Source: Fistularia commersonii (lineage: Eukaryota; Chordata; Actinopteri; Syngnathiformes; Fistulariidae). From it: a stretch of DNA of 64,000 nt. Where the stretch lies: positions 6,455,001 to 6,519,000 of the forward strand of contig JBBMNZ010000028.1 of NCBI GenBank assembly GCA_037954325.1. The letters run 5' to 3'. The notes beneath the pieces were generated by a model that had not been told where the DNA came from, did no database searches, and was given only the letters and a program-made list of their open reading frames with translations. This document shows, piece after piece, positions 1 through 12,124 of this stretch; position 1 is the stretch's first letter, and each line of letters opens with the position of its first letter. The translations under genes were made by a program, and so were the position numbers.

Positions 1-3000
1 TGCTTGGAATGTACACGACTGTGTACACAGCAGTTTTTGGAGTAGTTTAAATCTTTGTTCAGCAATGTTTGGATTATCATTCAATCACAGATGTCACATC
101 TCATTTTATACAATTCAAATTCTTTTCATCCTCATCGTACAGTAGATTTGTCTCAAGTTCATCTTATTACCAGTGGAGACAAATGCAAACACCATGTTCA
201 GACACATATAGTGGGGTTTTATAAATATTGGGAGGAAAAAGTTATTTATTTTGAAATAAATCAAATTTTAGATTTTTCCTAGACTTGGCTGAGATGACAG
301 TTAGTCTAGCCGCAGCGTTGTACTACTTCCTCCCCCTAGAGTACACAGCTGTGGCGTAGCTTCTTAGACTGCGACGGGATAAATGTTAGCCGGCATTAAC
401 ATATGTCAACATCTGCTATGCACATCTGCTATCACTTGCATATTGAGCAACAGACCCCTGGTAACCCCCAAGAATATGAATACTAGTGGAGATGAAAATT
501 CTTTAAAAACACAGAAAGTTAAATGAATAATATAATGCCATGATTTGCCGACACTTTAATATCATAACTCAGCGCCTTTCAGTTCACAATGGAAATCATC
601 ATATAGAATTTATGTGTATATATGTTTATTTTAGTTCTTGGCTTACTGTTCTTTTGTTAGAGCATTAATTGTTTGGTTTGAGTTTTATAATTGGGGCATG
701 GATTGAATTCTGTCTTCACCAGAATCTTCCATTAAGGCTTGGAAGTAGCGATGTTATGAGTGTTCACATCCAGATGTTATAGTTTGGTTACGCAGTTTCA
801 AGGTCTGACCGGGCTGTGGACCTTCAAGCCGTGTTTATGGTTGAACATTTACTGCCGAGTTTATGAAAACTGTGAAAACATTTATTTAATTCATCAAGGA
901 TAGGTTAATTCAAGGAGACTTATTTTAACACTTCATCATACCAGAAAGTGAAGTCTAGAAAAAAAAAATTAAACTAAAATTAAAAATTCATACCTAATTC
1001 CAACCTTTATTCAATACGAATACAAAATGCTTGTCTTTGTGCCCACAACTTCTTCCAACCTCAGTTCACATCCATCCTGCTCAGTGGTTGAATTTAGGAA
1101 ACTAAATCTAAATGTTGTTCTCCTTAAACAACCTTTTCCTCTTTCCTCTGTTCCCCGGTCTTCCTAAGTTGTATTTAATTTCTTCTCCCCTTCTTCATGA
1201 TCTCCATTCACTCTTTATAATCCATGTCTGGGAGGTCATTGAGTGGCACTGGACCCCAAAGCTGCGTTCCCTTTGCTGCCTTTTCCACCATGCTAATTTT
1301 TAAACACTTTACAACTCTATACGTCCCTATCTTTTTTGTTCTCATGAGAACTTCTTAAAGAGACAATGCACAGAGTAGCTCTTCATGCCGTGTCTCTTTC
1401 GCGATGAAGAAGAAGATACCAATGAGGATCGTCATCCTGATCAATTGCATGAAATTATGGATTCAAATTTCTTGTCATAGCGTTTTTTTGGCGAATTGTA
1501 GTCTGGCTGCGATGCTTCAGCAGGTATATCACATCTCTTTTCTGCCCTTAGACAGGTTCCCCTCCCCAGCACACATACAACTGGCTCGACATGACTTGAT
1601 TTATTATTGAAGATAAATGATAGTTTCATACATTAAATCTTGCATTTGTAGCTGCCATGTTCAAATGTCTGAATGACAAGTGAAGCTTCCTGATTTCATA
1701 TATTCTCTCTCATATGCACTGTCAAGTAAAGAGACGCATTAATATAGTTTATGTGATTAGAATTCAGTTAATAAAACCGGGTACATAAAAACTGCATGTA
1801 TCAGCATGTTCTTCACTTCATTCCACCCCAATTCAGCTTGAAAAATAGATAAACAAACATTTAAGTGTGCAATTGGTTGTTTGCTTCTTAACACAATAAA
1901 CAAAGATCAAGCCTTTGTATTTATATCTTCACAAACATTTCTATCATGCACCTCTGTTTAAAGAAAGGAAGGCTGAGGAGGGCTATTACTGTGGTAGGTT
2001 CTCTGGCTGCATTGTTTTATACATTAAATTGCTGTAAAGTCACATTTTGTTTATTTCAATATACTGAAAAGTGATCCATAAATGAGTCAAACAAACAAGG
2101 AATATTTGTTTCTCATGCCCACAATCACAAGGTGATGCCTAATTTATAGTCAAATTATCGGAAAAAAAGCACAGTATGCTGGTATCAAAAGGACAATTTC
2201 AGAATGGCTGGATGTTCTGACTTTGGAAATAGCCAAGAATGGCACCAAGTCAATAAATACATTTATGGGATCGATTCCATGTTACTGAATATGATTTCAT
2301 CATCAATAAAGTCTGTGTTTCTATAATTGTCTCTCTATATAGTGGTGTTTGTTCAATAGCAGTGTTGATCAAAGTATATATGGAGCAAAGACAACTTCTG
2401 TGTGTTAGATACAGTGACGCAAGCTGAAGCAAGTAACTGAATAACTGAATCAAATTAAATTCCTTTCTCAAACATTTCTATCCCTAAAGCTGACATTTTG
2501 TGACTCACCCACGGAACGTGAACCGAACCACGGAAACATGCTGCAACAGGACTTGAAAGAAGAAAAAAAATAGTCTGTTCCCTTTGATCCATTCTGTCTG
2601 GGAAAAGGACACAAAACCTAAAAGCAGTTCTAAATAACTAGATATGATGTGTCAGTGCCCCAGCCCTCACTGTTCTGTCACAGATGTGAAGCACATAGTC
2701 ACAACACGCGACCGGGAACCCCCGTCAGGATCTCCAGCTTAAGGTCTGACTTGCATTTCGGAGTGAAGACATTTGACTTTATGTTTCATTTTCACGGGGT
2801 ACTTTTGAGCAAACTGAAGATCATGTGTCAGCTCTTGCAGAATCCAATTATTCCCCCATCTGACTGTACATGGTGATTACATTAAATGATTTATCTTTGT
2901 GGTTCATAGGATGCACAGCCTAGGAATGAGACACTTTTGGCATTGAGAGCCTCAGTACATGCAATCATGAACTCTGAAAGCAGTTATTAGTACAATTTGG

Positions 3001-3299
3001 TCTGATGAGCTATTACCACATGTCAATGGAGATGATTGCTCGGATGCGCATTTCCGCGCCCCCTGCTGCATTTGATTATTAAAAAGGTGGAAACGCCATC
3101 CTAAACTTCCTCTCACAATTTAGACGCACCAACAGTATCTGCGTGCATGACCATCACAAGAATCATCTCTTTGAAAACATATTGTTATTTAGTTATGTCT
3201 TCAAAACAAAGACTGCTTCATGATATACTATTCCAATACATTTTGGATGTCATGTGACGAAAAACGTTCAAAGCTATTCCTGTAAAGGGTCCACCCGTG
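1..3299. other. Unique AT-rich non-coding sequence
   Basis: No domain, repeat family or RNA gene was recognised here. The short open frames (all under 80 codons) show no recognisable motif and are consistent with chance. A short A run lies near 960-968. This is best read as intergenic or intronic sequence. Confidence 0.5.
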
Positions 3300-3438
3300 C
3301 AAAAGAAGGACAAGGAGATTTATGGATGTAGTGAAAGAGGACATGAAGTTAGCTTGTATTTGAGAAGATGATGCAGAGGACAGGGTTAGATAGAGGCAGA
3401 TGAGTCGCTGTGGCGACTGATGGGAGCAGCCCAAAGTA
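3300..3438 (+). mobile_element. 3' terminal scrap of an RTE-clade LINE
   Basis: The sequence encodes, in broken form, the last residues of an RTE-type ORF2 (a segment reading like RFMDVVKEDMK) and then the typical end block around 'gtcgctgtggcgact' and 'gggagcagcc'. The same words recur at 49680-49800 and 62130-62215, where longer copies of the family lie, so the assignment rests on within-window similarity as well as on family knowledge. Everything upstream of the extreme C-terminus is missing, as expected for a severely 5'-truncated retrotransposed copy. It is inactive. Confidence 0.72.
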
Positions 3439-5031
3439 CATGAAGATTAAGGGTCTAACTGCATTAACAGACCCCTTCACGCTGCGCTCATTGTTTTTTA
3501 AAAAAGAAACATCTGTCCTCCACAGTGGTCAATATGTTCCTTTTTTTTTTTTACACATTTTCTAGTCCTACTCCTTTAGAGGCATTTACGTGGTCCAAGT
3601 CCGCTGCGTTAGTTGCGGTAATGGTTCACATGATTGTGCTTTTATTTATTCATTCAAGTTCAATACGCTTTATCTTGTGCACAGGGTCACGGTGGGGCTG
3701 GAGGCCATCCAAGCCATTCTCTCAAATTGTCTGAAACACTGTGCAAGATCTTTTATTCCAATTTGTATTTTTTCTTCTGTTAATGTTTTTGACAGTGGGT
3801 GGGAAGTTGCGAGACATGTAGGCGCGTTAACACCACAGTTATACCGACATCCATATCTGAAGTTTCTTTTTAAGTAGAGCAAAGTATAATTTGGTTTAGA
3901 TTGTACCCACAAGGTTGTCCCTGAATGTCGGCGACCACCAGAATAATAAGAAGGGATGACTTTTAGTATTCTAACACACTGATGGCTCAGCCTTCAGGGT
4001 GTGCCAAGGTTTGTTGATGATGTCCTGGAGTTTGTGATGACTGTGTTTAAATTATGTGGTGAAGGTTATACAGTTGTGAAACCAAAGGTTTGAGTAAGTC
4101 TAATCTTGTAGACGTCGAGTCCCTGCTGAAGGCTTCGCTTCCAATTGGAAGATGGCAATATATGTTTTTAATGTCTGGTCTGGAGGTACCAACAAAAGAA
4201 GTAACAAAGAAGTGACAAAAACAGAGACAGTCACTTGGACGTCCGCAAGCATGTTGGACCTTTGCCTGCTTTCATTTGAGCGTCAGCATAATGCTCTAAA
4301 TCTTCATGATCATTTGACAAACATCAGCGAAACAGGGGTCAGTACACATGAGTGTATGTACTGGCAGTTCTTTTTACATTTGGGTTTTTATTATTGTCAA
4401 AGGTCATTAGTCATACGTTCTCTCTTTTAGTAATACAATTCGTAATACATTTATTTTGGGCTACCTGAGTGATGCACCCGGAATTCCAAAGGTGATCGAT
4501 ACCTTCTTTACTTGTGCTGCCTTTGACAAAACACACTAATTTAATCCTACAAATTATTGATATTGCGGTGTCCTGAGCAGTGTCTGGGATGTGATTGGCC
4601 AGGGGGTAAAGCATGTATATGAGCCAAGGGCCATGGAATGTGGGACATGGACCAAAAGAGTGTTATAACTGTTTGAAAGAGTGTTCAGTTATGTTGGAAT
4701 TTTGTTGTCAAATGTTCGTGTCAAAGCTGCAAGTGAAATGGATGGCCAGTTGAATGGACTTTTTACCGGGATCAAAAGAAAAGGCAGACTGAGCAATGCT
4801 TCTGCCTCTTTATTTCTAAAGAGCAAAAGCCCAGGCTAAGTAATAAAAATAATGAGAACTGAGTTTAGAATACATGAAAGAATTAACTGCAAGCTTTACT
4901 TTGGCTGTCGGAATTGGTGCCGCCCTTTACAAAAGCTTCTAGACCAGGCAGCTGTGTCAGCCAGACTCAGCCCTGGCGGAGCTCATCATGGTTGTTGATC
5001 AACCGGTTCCATCAGACATTCACCATTTCAC

Positions 5032-5035
<4 letters not shown>
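3439..5035. other. Unique non-coding sequence
   Basis: There is a T run at about 3540-3552 and otherwise complex sequence with no recognised gene or repeat. Overlapping open frames of 69-95 codons around 3525-3912 on both strands show no family motif and are treated as chance. Confidence 0.45.

Positions 5036-5094
<59 letters not shown>
5036..5094 (+). repeat. (CA)n microsatellite
   Basis: An uninterrupted AC/CA dinucleotide tract of about 59 bases, followed a few bases later by a short TG tract. The open frames running through it on both strands (threonine/histidine or cysteine/valine repeats) are artefacts of the repeat. Confidence 0.98.
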
Positions 5095-5100
<6 letters not shown>

Positions 5101-6577
5101 GTGTGTGTGGTTTAAGTTTGCTACCCATTGATCATAATTTGATCCAAATAATTTGATCAAATAAAAAGTTTTTGACACTCCGAGTGTAACTACCATACAC
5201 ATTTCTGGGTCTGTCATGACTTTATATAAATAAGACTTTGGTCTTGGTAGCCAGAGCTGACTGCCAGGGGGATGCGTCAACGTGGCCACCGAACAGCAAG
5301 AATTGCCTGGAAGGTCCTTTTTTTAACACAAAGGCTTCCCTTTGATCAGAGATGATCACGGACAGGAAAGCTGTTTAGATGACAGAAGCCGTGAGTTCTA
5401 GGTCACTTGAAACAAAGTCCAAGACTGGAGGGAGAATGGGAAAAAAAAACAAAAAAATAAAGCAGTGCACAGCAAATTAGTCCTTAAAAGGACCTTTGTC
5501 TTATCTACGATGTTCAGGAGAAGAGGACAGAGTGGTGCTGAGAGAGCTGAACTTAGAGGACACTGGGGTGGCAATGATCTGAGAGATGGGTGTGAGAGCT
5601 CTCTATTTTTCCCAACACAACTGATAATGGCATCTCCACGAACCTCCCCACCGCTAATATGTATAACTCAGCCTCTTACTTTTACATTACATCACTCTTA
5701 TGTCCTCCGTCAAGAATGCTCTTTTTATTTTAATGGCTTTTAGTATTGAGCGTTACAAATAGGGTGCCTAAATATGTGAGGCATTGAGAAAGTTCCAAAT
5801 CTTCCAGGTCACCATGAGACACAAGATAACATTTGATTATGCCAAACTCATTTGCTGTATCAAACTAAAATATGCATGCAAATCTTTCACAGGTTGCTCA
5901 AAGCCACAGTCTCTCTCCAGCAAAAGATAGAGCTAAATGGCTTTGAAACACAAATTCCCTGTTCAATTTAGTCACATATCCCGAACTTGGCTTGCAGATC
6001 TACTTTCATAGTATTGGTTTGTTTACTAATCTGAGATCTCTGACATATTGGTTCGAAACACTTCCCTCGCTTGAATCGCGAGAGGTTTGAGTGAATGCAA
6101 ATCGAGATCACCCCCCCCCCCCAACCCACCTGCAGATCAGGGCCGGTAAGTTAAGCCTCTGTACCTCTCCCCGCAACTCCTATTCATTTCCTCTCTGTGA
6201 TGCGACTGCTGGTGTCAGTGCTGCAGTTTTATACAATAGTCCACAAGATCAGTCAACAAAAAAGCAAAGTATTCTAAAAGGACCGTTTCGGTTGCTTATA
6301 AGAAAAGCTAAACTTCCCGGTTTGTCTTTGTATATAATACTGTCGCTTCAATCATCCTGCTTGTTGTTCCTTAGTGTGTGTGTTTGTCTGTTGATGGATC
6401 CATAACACCCAATAGTATAAAAATAAAAGGATTTGATTGGCATCTCTTGCTTTTTGATTTGGTGTTAGGTTTGGTGTGAAGTTTGTATTGCTGCCTCCGA
6501 GGTGCGAAATAGTTGCACTTCCAGTTTCCTCCCAGTTTAGTTTGCGCCTCAGCCGCTGAGCTCAGTTTCTCAAGACT
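5095..6577. other. Unique non-coding sequence with a 12-base C run
   Basis: A homopolymer of 12 C lies at 6111-6122. No recognisable gene or element was found. A 104-codon open frame at 6091-6405 passes through the C run and has no recognisable domain. Confidence 0.45.
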
Positions 6578-6585
6578 GTTGGAGC
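6578..6585. repeat. Left target-site duplication of the hAT element
   Basis: The 8 bases gttggagc precede the left terminal inverted repeat. The 8 bases gttagagc follow the right one, so 7 of 8 agree. Eight-base duplications are diagnostic of hAT transposons. Confidence 0.82.
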
Positions 6586-7737
6586 CAGTGACGTGCAGTG
6601 AAGTTCATGGCTTGTGACGCACTGACGTCATCATAGTCATATTTACAAATATATGAACCCTCCGGAGTTGCTTATTCACCATTTTAATGTGTTTTGTTTG
6701 AAACATCATATCAGCATTCTTTACATATACAAACTGTAGCATAGAAAAAAAAATCACATTTAAAAAAAACGTTTTTATCTCTCACCACTACTTATAAATG
6801 AAGTCCATGCGCCACTCCTCCTGAAGAAAAGCATCGATAACTTGCTTGTAAGAAGTCTTCCTTATCTTTCCTCAGTTTTAAAAGTCTCTCTGTCTCAATG
6901 GAAATCACTGCCAGTGAAGACTGTCGTCCTTGATGGCTCCTATTCCGACTGTATGTTTTAAGTCTTTTCAGTGCTGAGAATGAGCGCTCCACCGATGCTG
7001 TCGTAGCTGGAACAGTGACCACCGGCCGGAGCAACTTTGTCACCTCAGGAGCAGTTTCAATGAGATCCTTCTGGGCCAAAAAGTTGAGAAGCTGCCCAGG
7101 AGATTTACATTCATCCCTCATCGTTTGTGAGCTATACAGCCCGATGAGGTCGGGAAAAAATAACTGGATGGCTGCACTTGACTTGCTTAACTGTCTACTG
7201 TAGCTTGCTATTGCTAATTATATTATTCTGTAGCCGTGTAGTAAGAAGGATCCCTGGGATCACCAGTGTCCCCTACCATGAGGCACCGTTACTGCTTGCC
7301 TCACTTGATGTCTCTTCACAGTCATATTATGATCGCTCAGCACAAGAAACAAGTAACAGTTGTTGACGAAAAACATAATACAAATCAGCTAAATTATGGA
7401 AATTTAGTTCATATATTAAAAGTGTTTTTTAATAGAGACATACACAGAGATAGCAGTACAGTCTCAGTGCATAGCATGCCAGCACAGTTAGCATAATCAT
7501 TGAGCATCACAGTGGGCTCAGCTGGTTGCTGTGTCATCGCACGTTCATATTTGAACGGTAAATGTGAATTGTATTTTTCAGCTATTTTTTCAAACGTTAA
7601 GTGGAAAATAACTTAATAGTGATATTCAGTTGATAAATATAACCATTAAATGTACTTTTTCATTTTACATTTTTTTCTTTCCACACAATGTCAGGTGAGG
7701 CCCGCCCTCCCCTGCCTCTACTGACTGCACGTCACTG
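6586..7737 (-). mobile_element. Internally deleted hAT DNA transposon with TIRs and TSD
   Basis: The element is about 1.15 kb. Its ends are perfect 14-base inverted repeats (CAGTGACGTGCAGT at 6586-6599, and its reverse complement at 7724-7737), flanked by an 8-base target duplication with one difference. Inside, the minus strand carries the C-terminal dimerisation domain of a hAT transposase, and the rest of the enzyme (zinc finger and most of the catalytic RNase-H-like fold) is absent. The left end is therefore the 3' end of the transposase gene. Autonomous hAT elements are normally several kilobases, so this is a deletion derivative that could move only with transposase from elsewhere. The single mismatch in the duplication suggests the insertion is not very recent. 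The interior at about 7200-7680 is AT-rich and encodes nothing I recognise. Confidence 0.85.
6792..7121 (-). pseudogene. hAT transposase C-terminal (hATC dimerisation) remnant
   Basis: This open frame of about 109 codons contains the hallmark hATC block ASVERSFSALKRLKT (about residues 41-55), followed by a degraded continuation reading SSLAVISIETERL. In hAT transposases this region mediates dimerisation and includes part of the catalytic fold. The family resembles the ZMYM-like hAT proteins often annotated in fish genomes. It is preceded by LLNFLAQKDLIETAPEVTKLL, which fits the helix normally found before the motif. The full enzyme would be several hundred residues longer, and the upstream DNA/zinc-binding and DDE parts are missing. 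No promoter or intact start is evident, and the first methionine is simply the first in frame. It is a non-functional relic inside the hAT element. Confidence 0.85.
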
Positions 7738-7745
7738 GTTAGAGC
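7738..7745. repeat. Right target-site duplication of the hAT element
   Basis: The bases gttagagc directly follow the right terminal repeat and pair with gttggagc at 6578-6585. Confidence 0.82.
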
Positions 7746-8403
7746 CCACATGAAGGACCACCCAGTCTTTTTCATCTATTGCTACTACATTTGGTGTCCT
7801 TCCAGGCAGGGGCATTCATACAAGTTCATGAAATAATTTTTTTTTGGTTTCCTCCATCCAACATTTATTGAATTATCTAATTCAAATATTGCTCTAATGA
7901 CAGTCATCATCAAATTCCAACAACTGAGAGCACTGAGTAGCAAATAGCGGCACACAATAATTGGACAGTATACTTAGACGTTTGATAATAATAATGTGTA
8001 GATCCATTTACCACCTGTGAATTACCACAGCAGTTGGATATGTTGCAAAGTGTCATGACAGCGTACTCTAAACATCAGTTTTGTGTGATATCTGATTTTA
8101 AGCATAGTGCTGTGTATTGAGTGCATTGAGCTGATAGGAGGTGGCGAGGAGGATAGATATAAAAATTACAGTGTACCTGGTGTGACCTTTTCAAAACAAA
8201 CACAAAGTCTAAAAGCACAGAAACAAAACTTTCAGCACTTAAGGGCCAAATCCCAAACCCTGAAGACCACATATGATAAAGTTAAAATAAATGTATTTGT
8301 TAATTGTTGGTGTAAATCACAATCAAGCACTATATAGCATCCATAATTATAATACAATAAGCTTCTGCGACTAGAGCAATACAAATCAAGGTGATGCAAG
8401 CAA
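7746..8403. other. Unique non-coding sequence
   Basis: No repeat family or coding potential was recognised between the hAT element and the compound microsatellite. Confidence 0.45.
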
Positions 8404-8543
8404 ATATATATATATATATATATATGTATATATGCGTGTATATACACACACACACGTATGTATGTGTATATATATATATATACATACACACTAACACACA
8501 CATACACACACCCACATACACACACACACACACTCACACACTC
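8404..8543. repeat. Compound (AT)n / (CA)n microsatellite
   Basis: Alternating TA, TG and CA dinucleotide blocks (for example tatatata, tgtgtata, cacacaca) form an imperfect compound tract of about 140 bases. Open frames on both strands through it are low-complexity artefacts. Confidence 0.95.
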
Positions 8544-8863
8544 ATTTTCAATTTCTCTCCTGTGACTTATGAAAGACCTGTCACTCCATGATGATTAAGA
8601 ATATCAGCTGTTTCCAAATGTTTTTGGGCCTTAGATATACTTGGATAGAAATGTAGAGACTCTCAGCATTTCAGATCAATTAAGCCACCAATGTGCTGTG
8701 GTCAAATGCAGAAACATTTTTAACACATGGAAATAAATAAAAACTGACAAATCTGTTTTCATGAACACTTATTCCAAAAATAAGTCAATATTGTTAAGTT
8801 AAGTGTTAAGTTATGTGTCACTGGGAAAGTTATCCATAAACGAGCCCTCCCCCCATTTTCAGT
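8544..8863. other. Unique non-coding sequence
   Basis: Nothing recognisable was seen. Confidence 0.4.
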
Positions 8864-8864
8864 C

Positions 8865-8958
8865 ATTAATATTAAGTTGGAAGTGGCATTGAAGACAGAA
8901 ATTTAAAAAAAAAAAAAATTGTAATTAATATTAAGTTGGAAGTGGCATTGAGGACAGA
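8865..8958 (+). repeat. Local direct duplication, 35-base unit
   Basis: A 35-base word beginning attaatattaagttggaa occurs at 8865-8899 and again at 8924-8958 with one substitution (gaagaca versus gaggaca). The copies are separated by an A-rich spacer, and a second A-rich run follows copy 2, so the duplicated unit is about 59 bases including its A-rich tail. Confidence 0.9.
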
Positions 8959-11900
8959 GAGTAAAAATAAAAAAAACGTCATGGGCGAATTTTGCAAATA
9001 CTTGAAGTATCTGCCAGATCTATGAAACTGCTGACATTCATCAAAATAAATAGAGAACTCTAATTAGTAGAAAACAATGAAATCAATGCTTTATGATCAG
9101 CAAAATATGTATTACAGGTCAGCATGTTAAAAAGGATGAAAGCGGACCTGTCGAGGGTAGAGGTGATGATGATGGCAATGGACGCGTTTGAAGCGGGCTG
9201 CTGGGCCATCGATCCACCACAACACATCATTCTGGCTTCATTTACAGAACCAATCACATACCCCGCTGATTGATGTGCGGATAATTGAGCTGTCGCTAGG
9301 GTTTTCATGTTTCACTTGAAGCTTTCTCCGGACCTTAGGAATTGTATTGTATTTTACTTTAACACCATTTACAACAAAGGACATCCTGATGTGTATTTAT
9401 GTCAATATACTGCCAGACTGCTGTCAGGGAGATGGAGAGACACTAACTCCAGCGCTGGACATGATAGACCACTAGCCTGTCCACGCTAATTAATCTCATG
9501 AGCCAGGCCACGTGGTACCTGCAGGGTCGACCCCTGTGGCAGCCACCACAACCTGCTTCATCCAGTTATTTCTATAGTATCCCACTTTAATAGGTCTGAA
9601 ATTGAACACAAAACACCTTTGCAGTGTGTATTTACCGCTTTTATCCATTAAAAGATCTGCAGTAATGCTGAAAAGTACAACTTTCTTGTCTATATTAGTT
9701 GATATGGTAAGATCACATGGTATAGAAAGATTCTCAAACAAACCCCTTCATCATGTCCGCAATGCCGGATGTGTGCATGCATAGTTGTGCACTCGTGCTC
9801 AGCTGAGACAGTGCCAGTTTTATATGAAACATGTATGCGCAGTAACTTCAGCGGAACAAATGTTCAGACCCACCCGTGTATTAAAGGAAAATTCGAAGTG
9901 TCTCTACTTTTTCACTTTGTTCCCACAGAAATCAGCAGTTTTCATTTCCCCACTGATGTTCGACTGTGGGTTTTAATGAATGCCCTAATAAATGTATGGT
10001 ATTAAAAACCAAAACAGCTTAATTAAAGCTTTCCAACGGCCACAGACCTGGGATACTCATGGCCATAAATTGTTTCAGGTCTGTTTTATCTGTTGCTGAA
10101 TGGCCTACAGAATGTAGGCTATTCAGCCAGACTGTGGGATGAACATTAGAGGTTTTAAACAGCCTGAGGACATTTTTGATAAGAGACCAAAAAATACTGG
10201 AGTGCAGGCTTTGCAGTAAGAGATGGGAGTTACAATTAAATTTGCATGAGTCATAGTATTCTTAAAAAGGGTAATTAACAAGCCTTTAACCAAGGACACC
10301 TTTAGCAAAACATTTGCATATAAGATCACAAATGGTGGTAGGTGCAGGTGATGCATATGGTTTGAAAAAGTGCGTGGAGGGGATTAGTGCACGGGTGTTG
10401 CACCATGGAGTCTGCTAATCTCAGTTTCATTTCAATCTGTAGAGCAGACCTCTTTCTTGACAGCTGCTTTTTAGTTTTGCTCAGTGACTTCATGCAGTCT
10501 GTTTACATTTTGCCAAGCGCAACGTCATGGATTTCTTTACTCTGACCGGCAGTAAGTCTAGTTCCCCCAGCACTGTTTGGTGTGCGGATCTTGTTAATGC
10601 CCGCTGGAAGTCTGAAATCACCTAAAAGGGGAGACGCGGTCAACTTAACCGTGCCGGGAAGCTGACAAGCCTGAAATTCCAGAAGCAATTCATGGCAGCT
10701 GTAACTAGCTGTGCTGACACACAGACTATTCCCAAATTTTAGAATCTTCCTTTTGAAACACATTGCTGCCATCACGGAATGCAGTGTTAAGTCACTGGGA
10801 AGGGGTGAGGTCATTTCATGATTTCAGAGACATTAGCACAACAAGCATCAAACTGAAGCATCAGCCTATGATATTCCTGTACTCTCAGAAGACCATAAGT
10901 TTTTTGAAATTCTTTGTCTCTTAAAATCAGTTTTTTTGCAGACATGTTTGTTATGTTTCTTTATTTATCCAATAGCATTGTAATTTCTGGCCATATTAAA
11001 TAATACCATATATAACAAAGGATTATTAAAGAATATGGTTGATGGAGGACCTGAAGGGAAAAGCCGTGAGAATAAGAATAAATGCTTTATTCATGGGATC
11101 CTGACTTTTGTTGCAGCTTCATTACATTTTGCGCTGTAACGTCCATTACTGTGGACCTCACAAAAGCTAAGCCACAATAATATTTGAGTCATCATGTAAA
11201 TATATATACTTTTGTTAAATATGTATTAGGTGCAAGATGAGGTATGATTAAAAAAAAATTTAAAAATGATTTTTAATAAAAAGTACGGGACACAATGGAA
11301 ACTGCACAGTTCAGAATATTATAACGAGTTAGAATGGTCATGGTTCGTTTTGAATTGAAAATATGCATTTCTCTGTGGTCCTTTACAGTGCGAGAGAACC
11401 TCTCATGGTGTATTTCAGTCTATGAATGGCCGAGCAGCAGGTTAACATTGTCCACATGGAAAAGATTGCTGCCAGACTATTAATAATTAAAGAGGCTCCG
11501 CTTCTCCGCTCTAGTATTGTTCCCTCTCATGATGGCCATAAGCAACTTGATTATCCTTTGGCAAGATTATCAACTGCGGTCTGCTGATACAGCGGCCATT
11601 GCATAAAAGCTTTCTTTCCAGCAAACTGCATCATTGCTCTCAGGCAGAGGCGGTTTCATCAGAGCGCAGCCATGCACTGAGATAGTCACTGATAATGTTT
11701 CCACACAGCAGGACTTTCTCCTGCTCATTCTCCGTCGCAATAATTGAGCACAGGCCTTGGCTTAAGAATGACCTTCATTAATGTGATCACAATTAGCAGA
11801 TGTAATTTTGAAGGAGATCCAATTGACCACTTGTGTAACCGCTTTAACGTTGTTTGCTGCTTTATACACGGTTTGTTTCTTTACTATAATTAAAAGGAAA

Positions 11901-12000
11901 AGAAAACTGCAAAAGGTTCCCCTTCCCCCGCACTGACCCCTTATGGACCTTTTAATGAATAAAAGCAAAAGCGTGCATGGGAGGAGTAAATGTACTATCT
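8959..12000. other. Unique non-coding sequence, possibly partly conserved
   Basis: No gene or repeat family was recognised. An imperfect hairpin lies at 10095-10127. The part from about 11440 to 11800 is complex, free of simple repeats and rich in TAAT-type homeodomain-like words (ttaataattaaag, caataattgagc, cattaatgtgatc), so it is a candidate regulatory element by composition only. A 103-codon minus-strand frame at 10503-10814 has no recognised motif. Confidence 0.4.
10095..10127. repeat. Imperfect inverted repeat (hairpin)
   Basis: Fifteen-base arms (gctgaatggcctaca and its near reverse complement) with one mismatch surround a 3-base loop, gaa. No poly-U tract or neighbouring gene suggests a role. 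Confidence 0.85.
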
Positions 12001-12124
12001 CCACCTTGAAGGTGGTGACTTGTCAGCTTCCTCTAGGTCCTAGAGGAAGCTGGAAAAAGACAGGAAAATCCTAGAGTCTAGGATTTTCCTGTCTTTTGAC
12101 ATCAGATGCTACTGCTGCAGTAGC
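12001..12124. repeat. Cluster of four consecutive odd-length perfect palindromes
   Basis: Four perfect inverted repeats, each with a single unpaired central base, follow one another. The first is 12001-12015 (arms 7, centre G12008). The second is 12024-12052 (arms 14, centre T12038). The third is 12055-12097 (arms 21, centre G12076). The fourth is 12108-12124 (arms 8, centre T12116). Gaps between them are 8, 2 and 10 bases. The cores of the second and third share the words tctagg and cctagag. As RNA or single-stranded DNA each would fold into a hairpin, opening one pair to give a 3-base loop. No known family was recognised. Confidence 0.95.
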
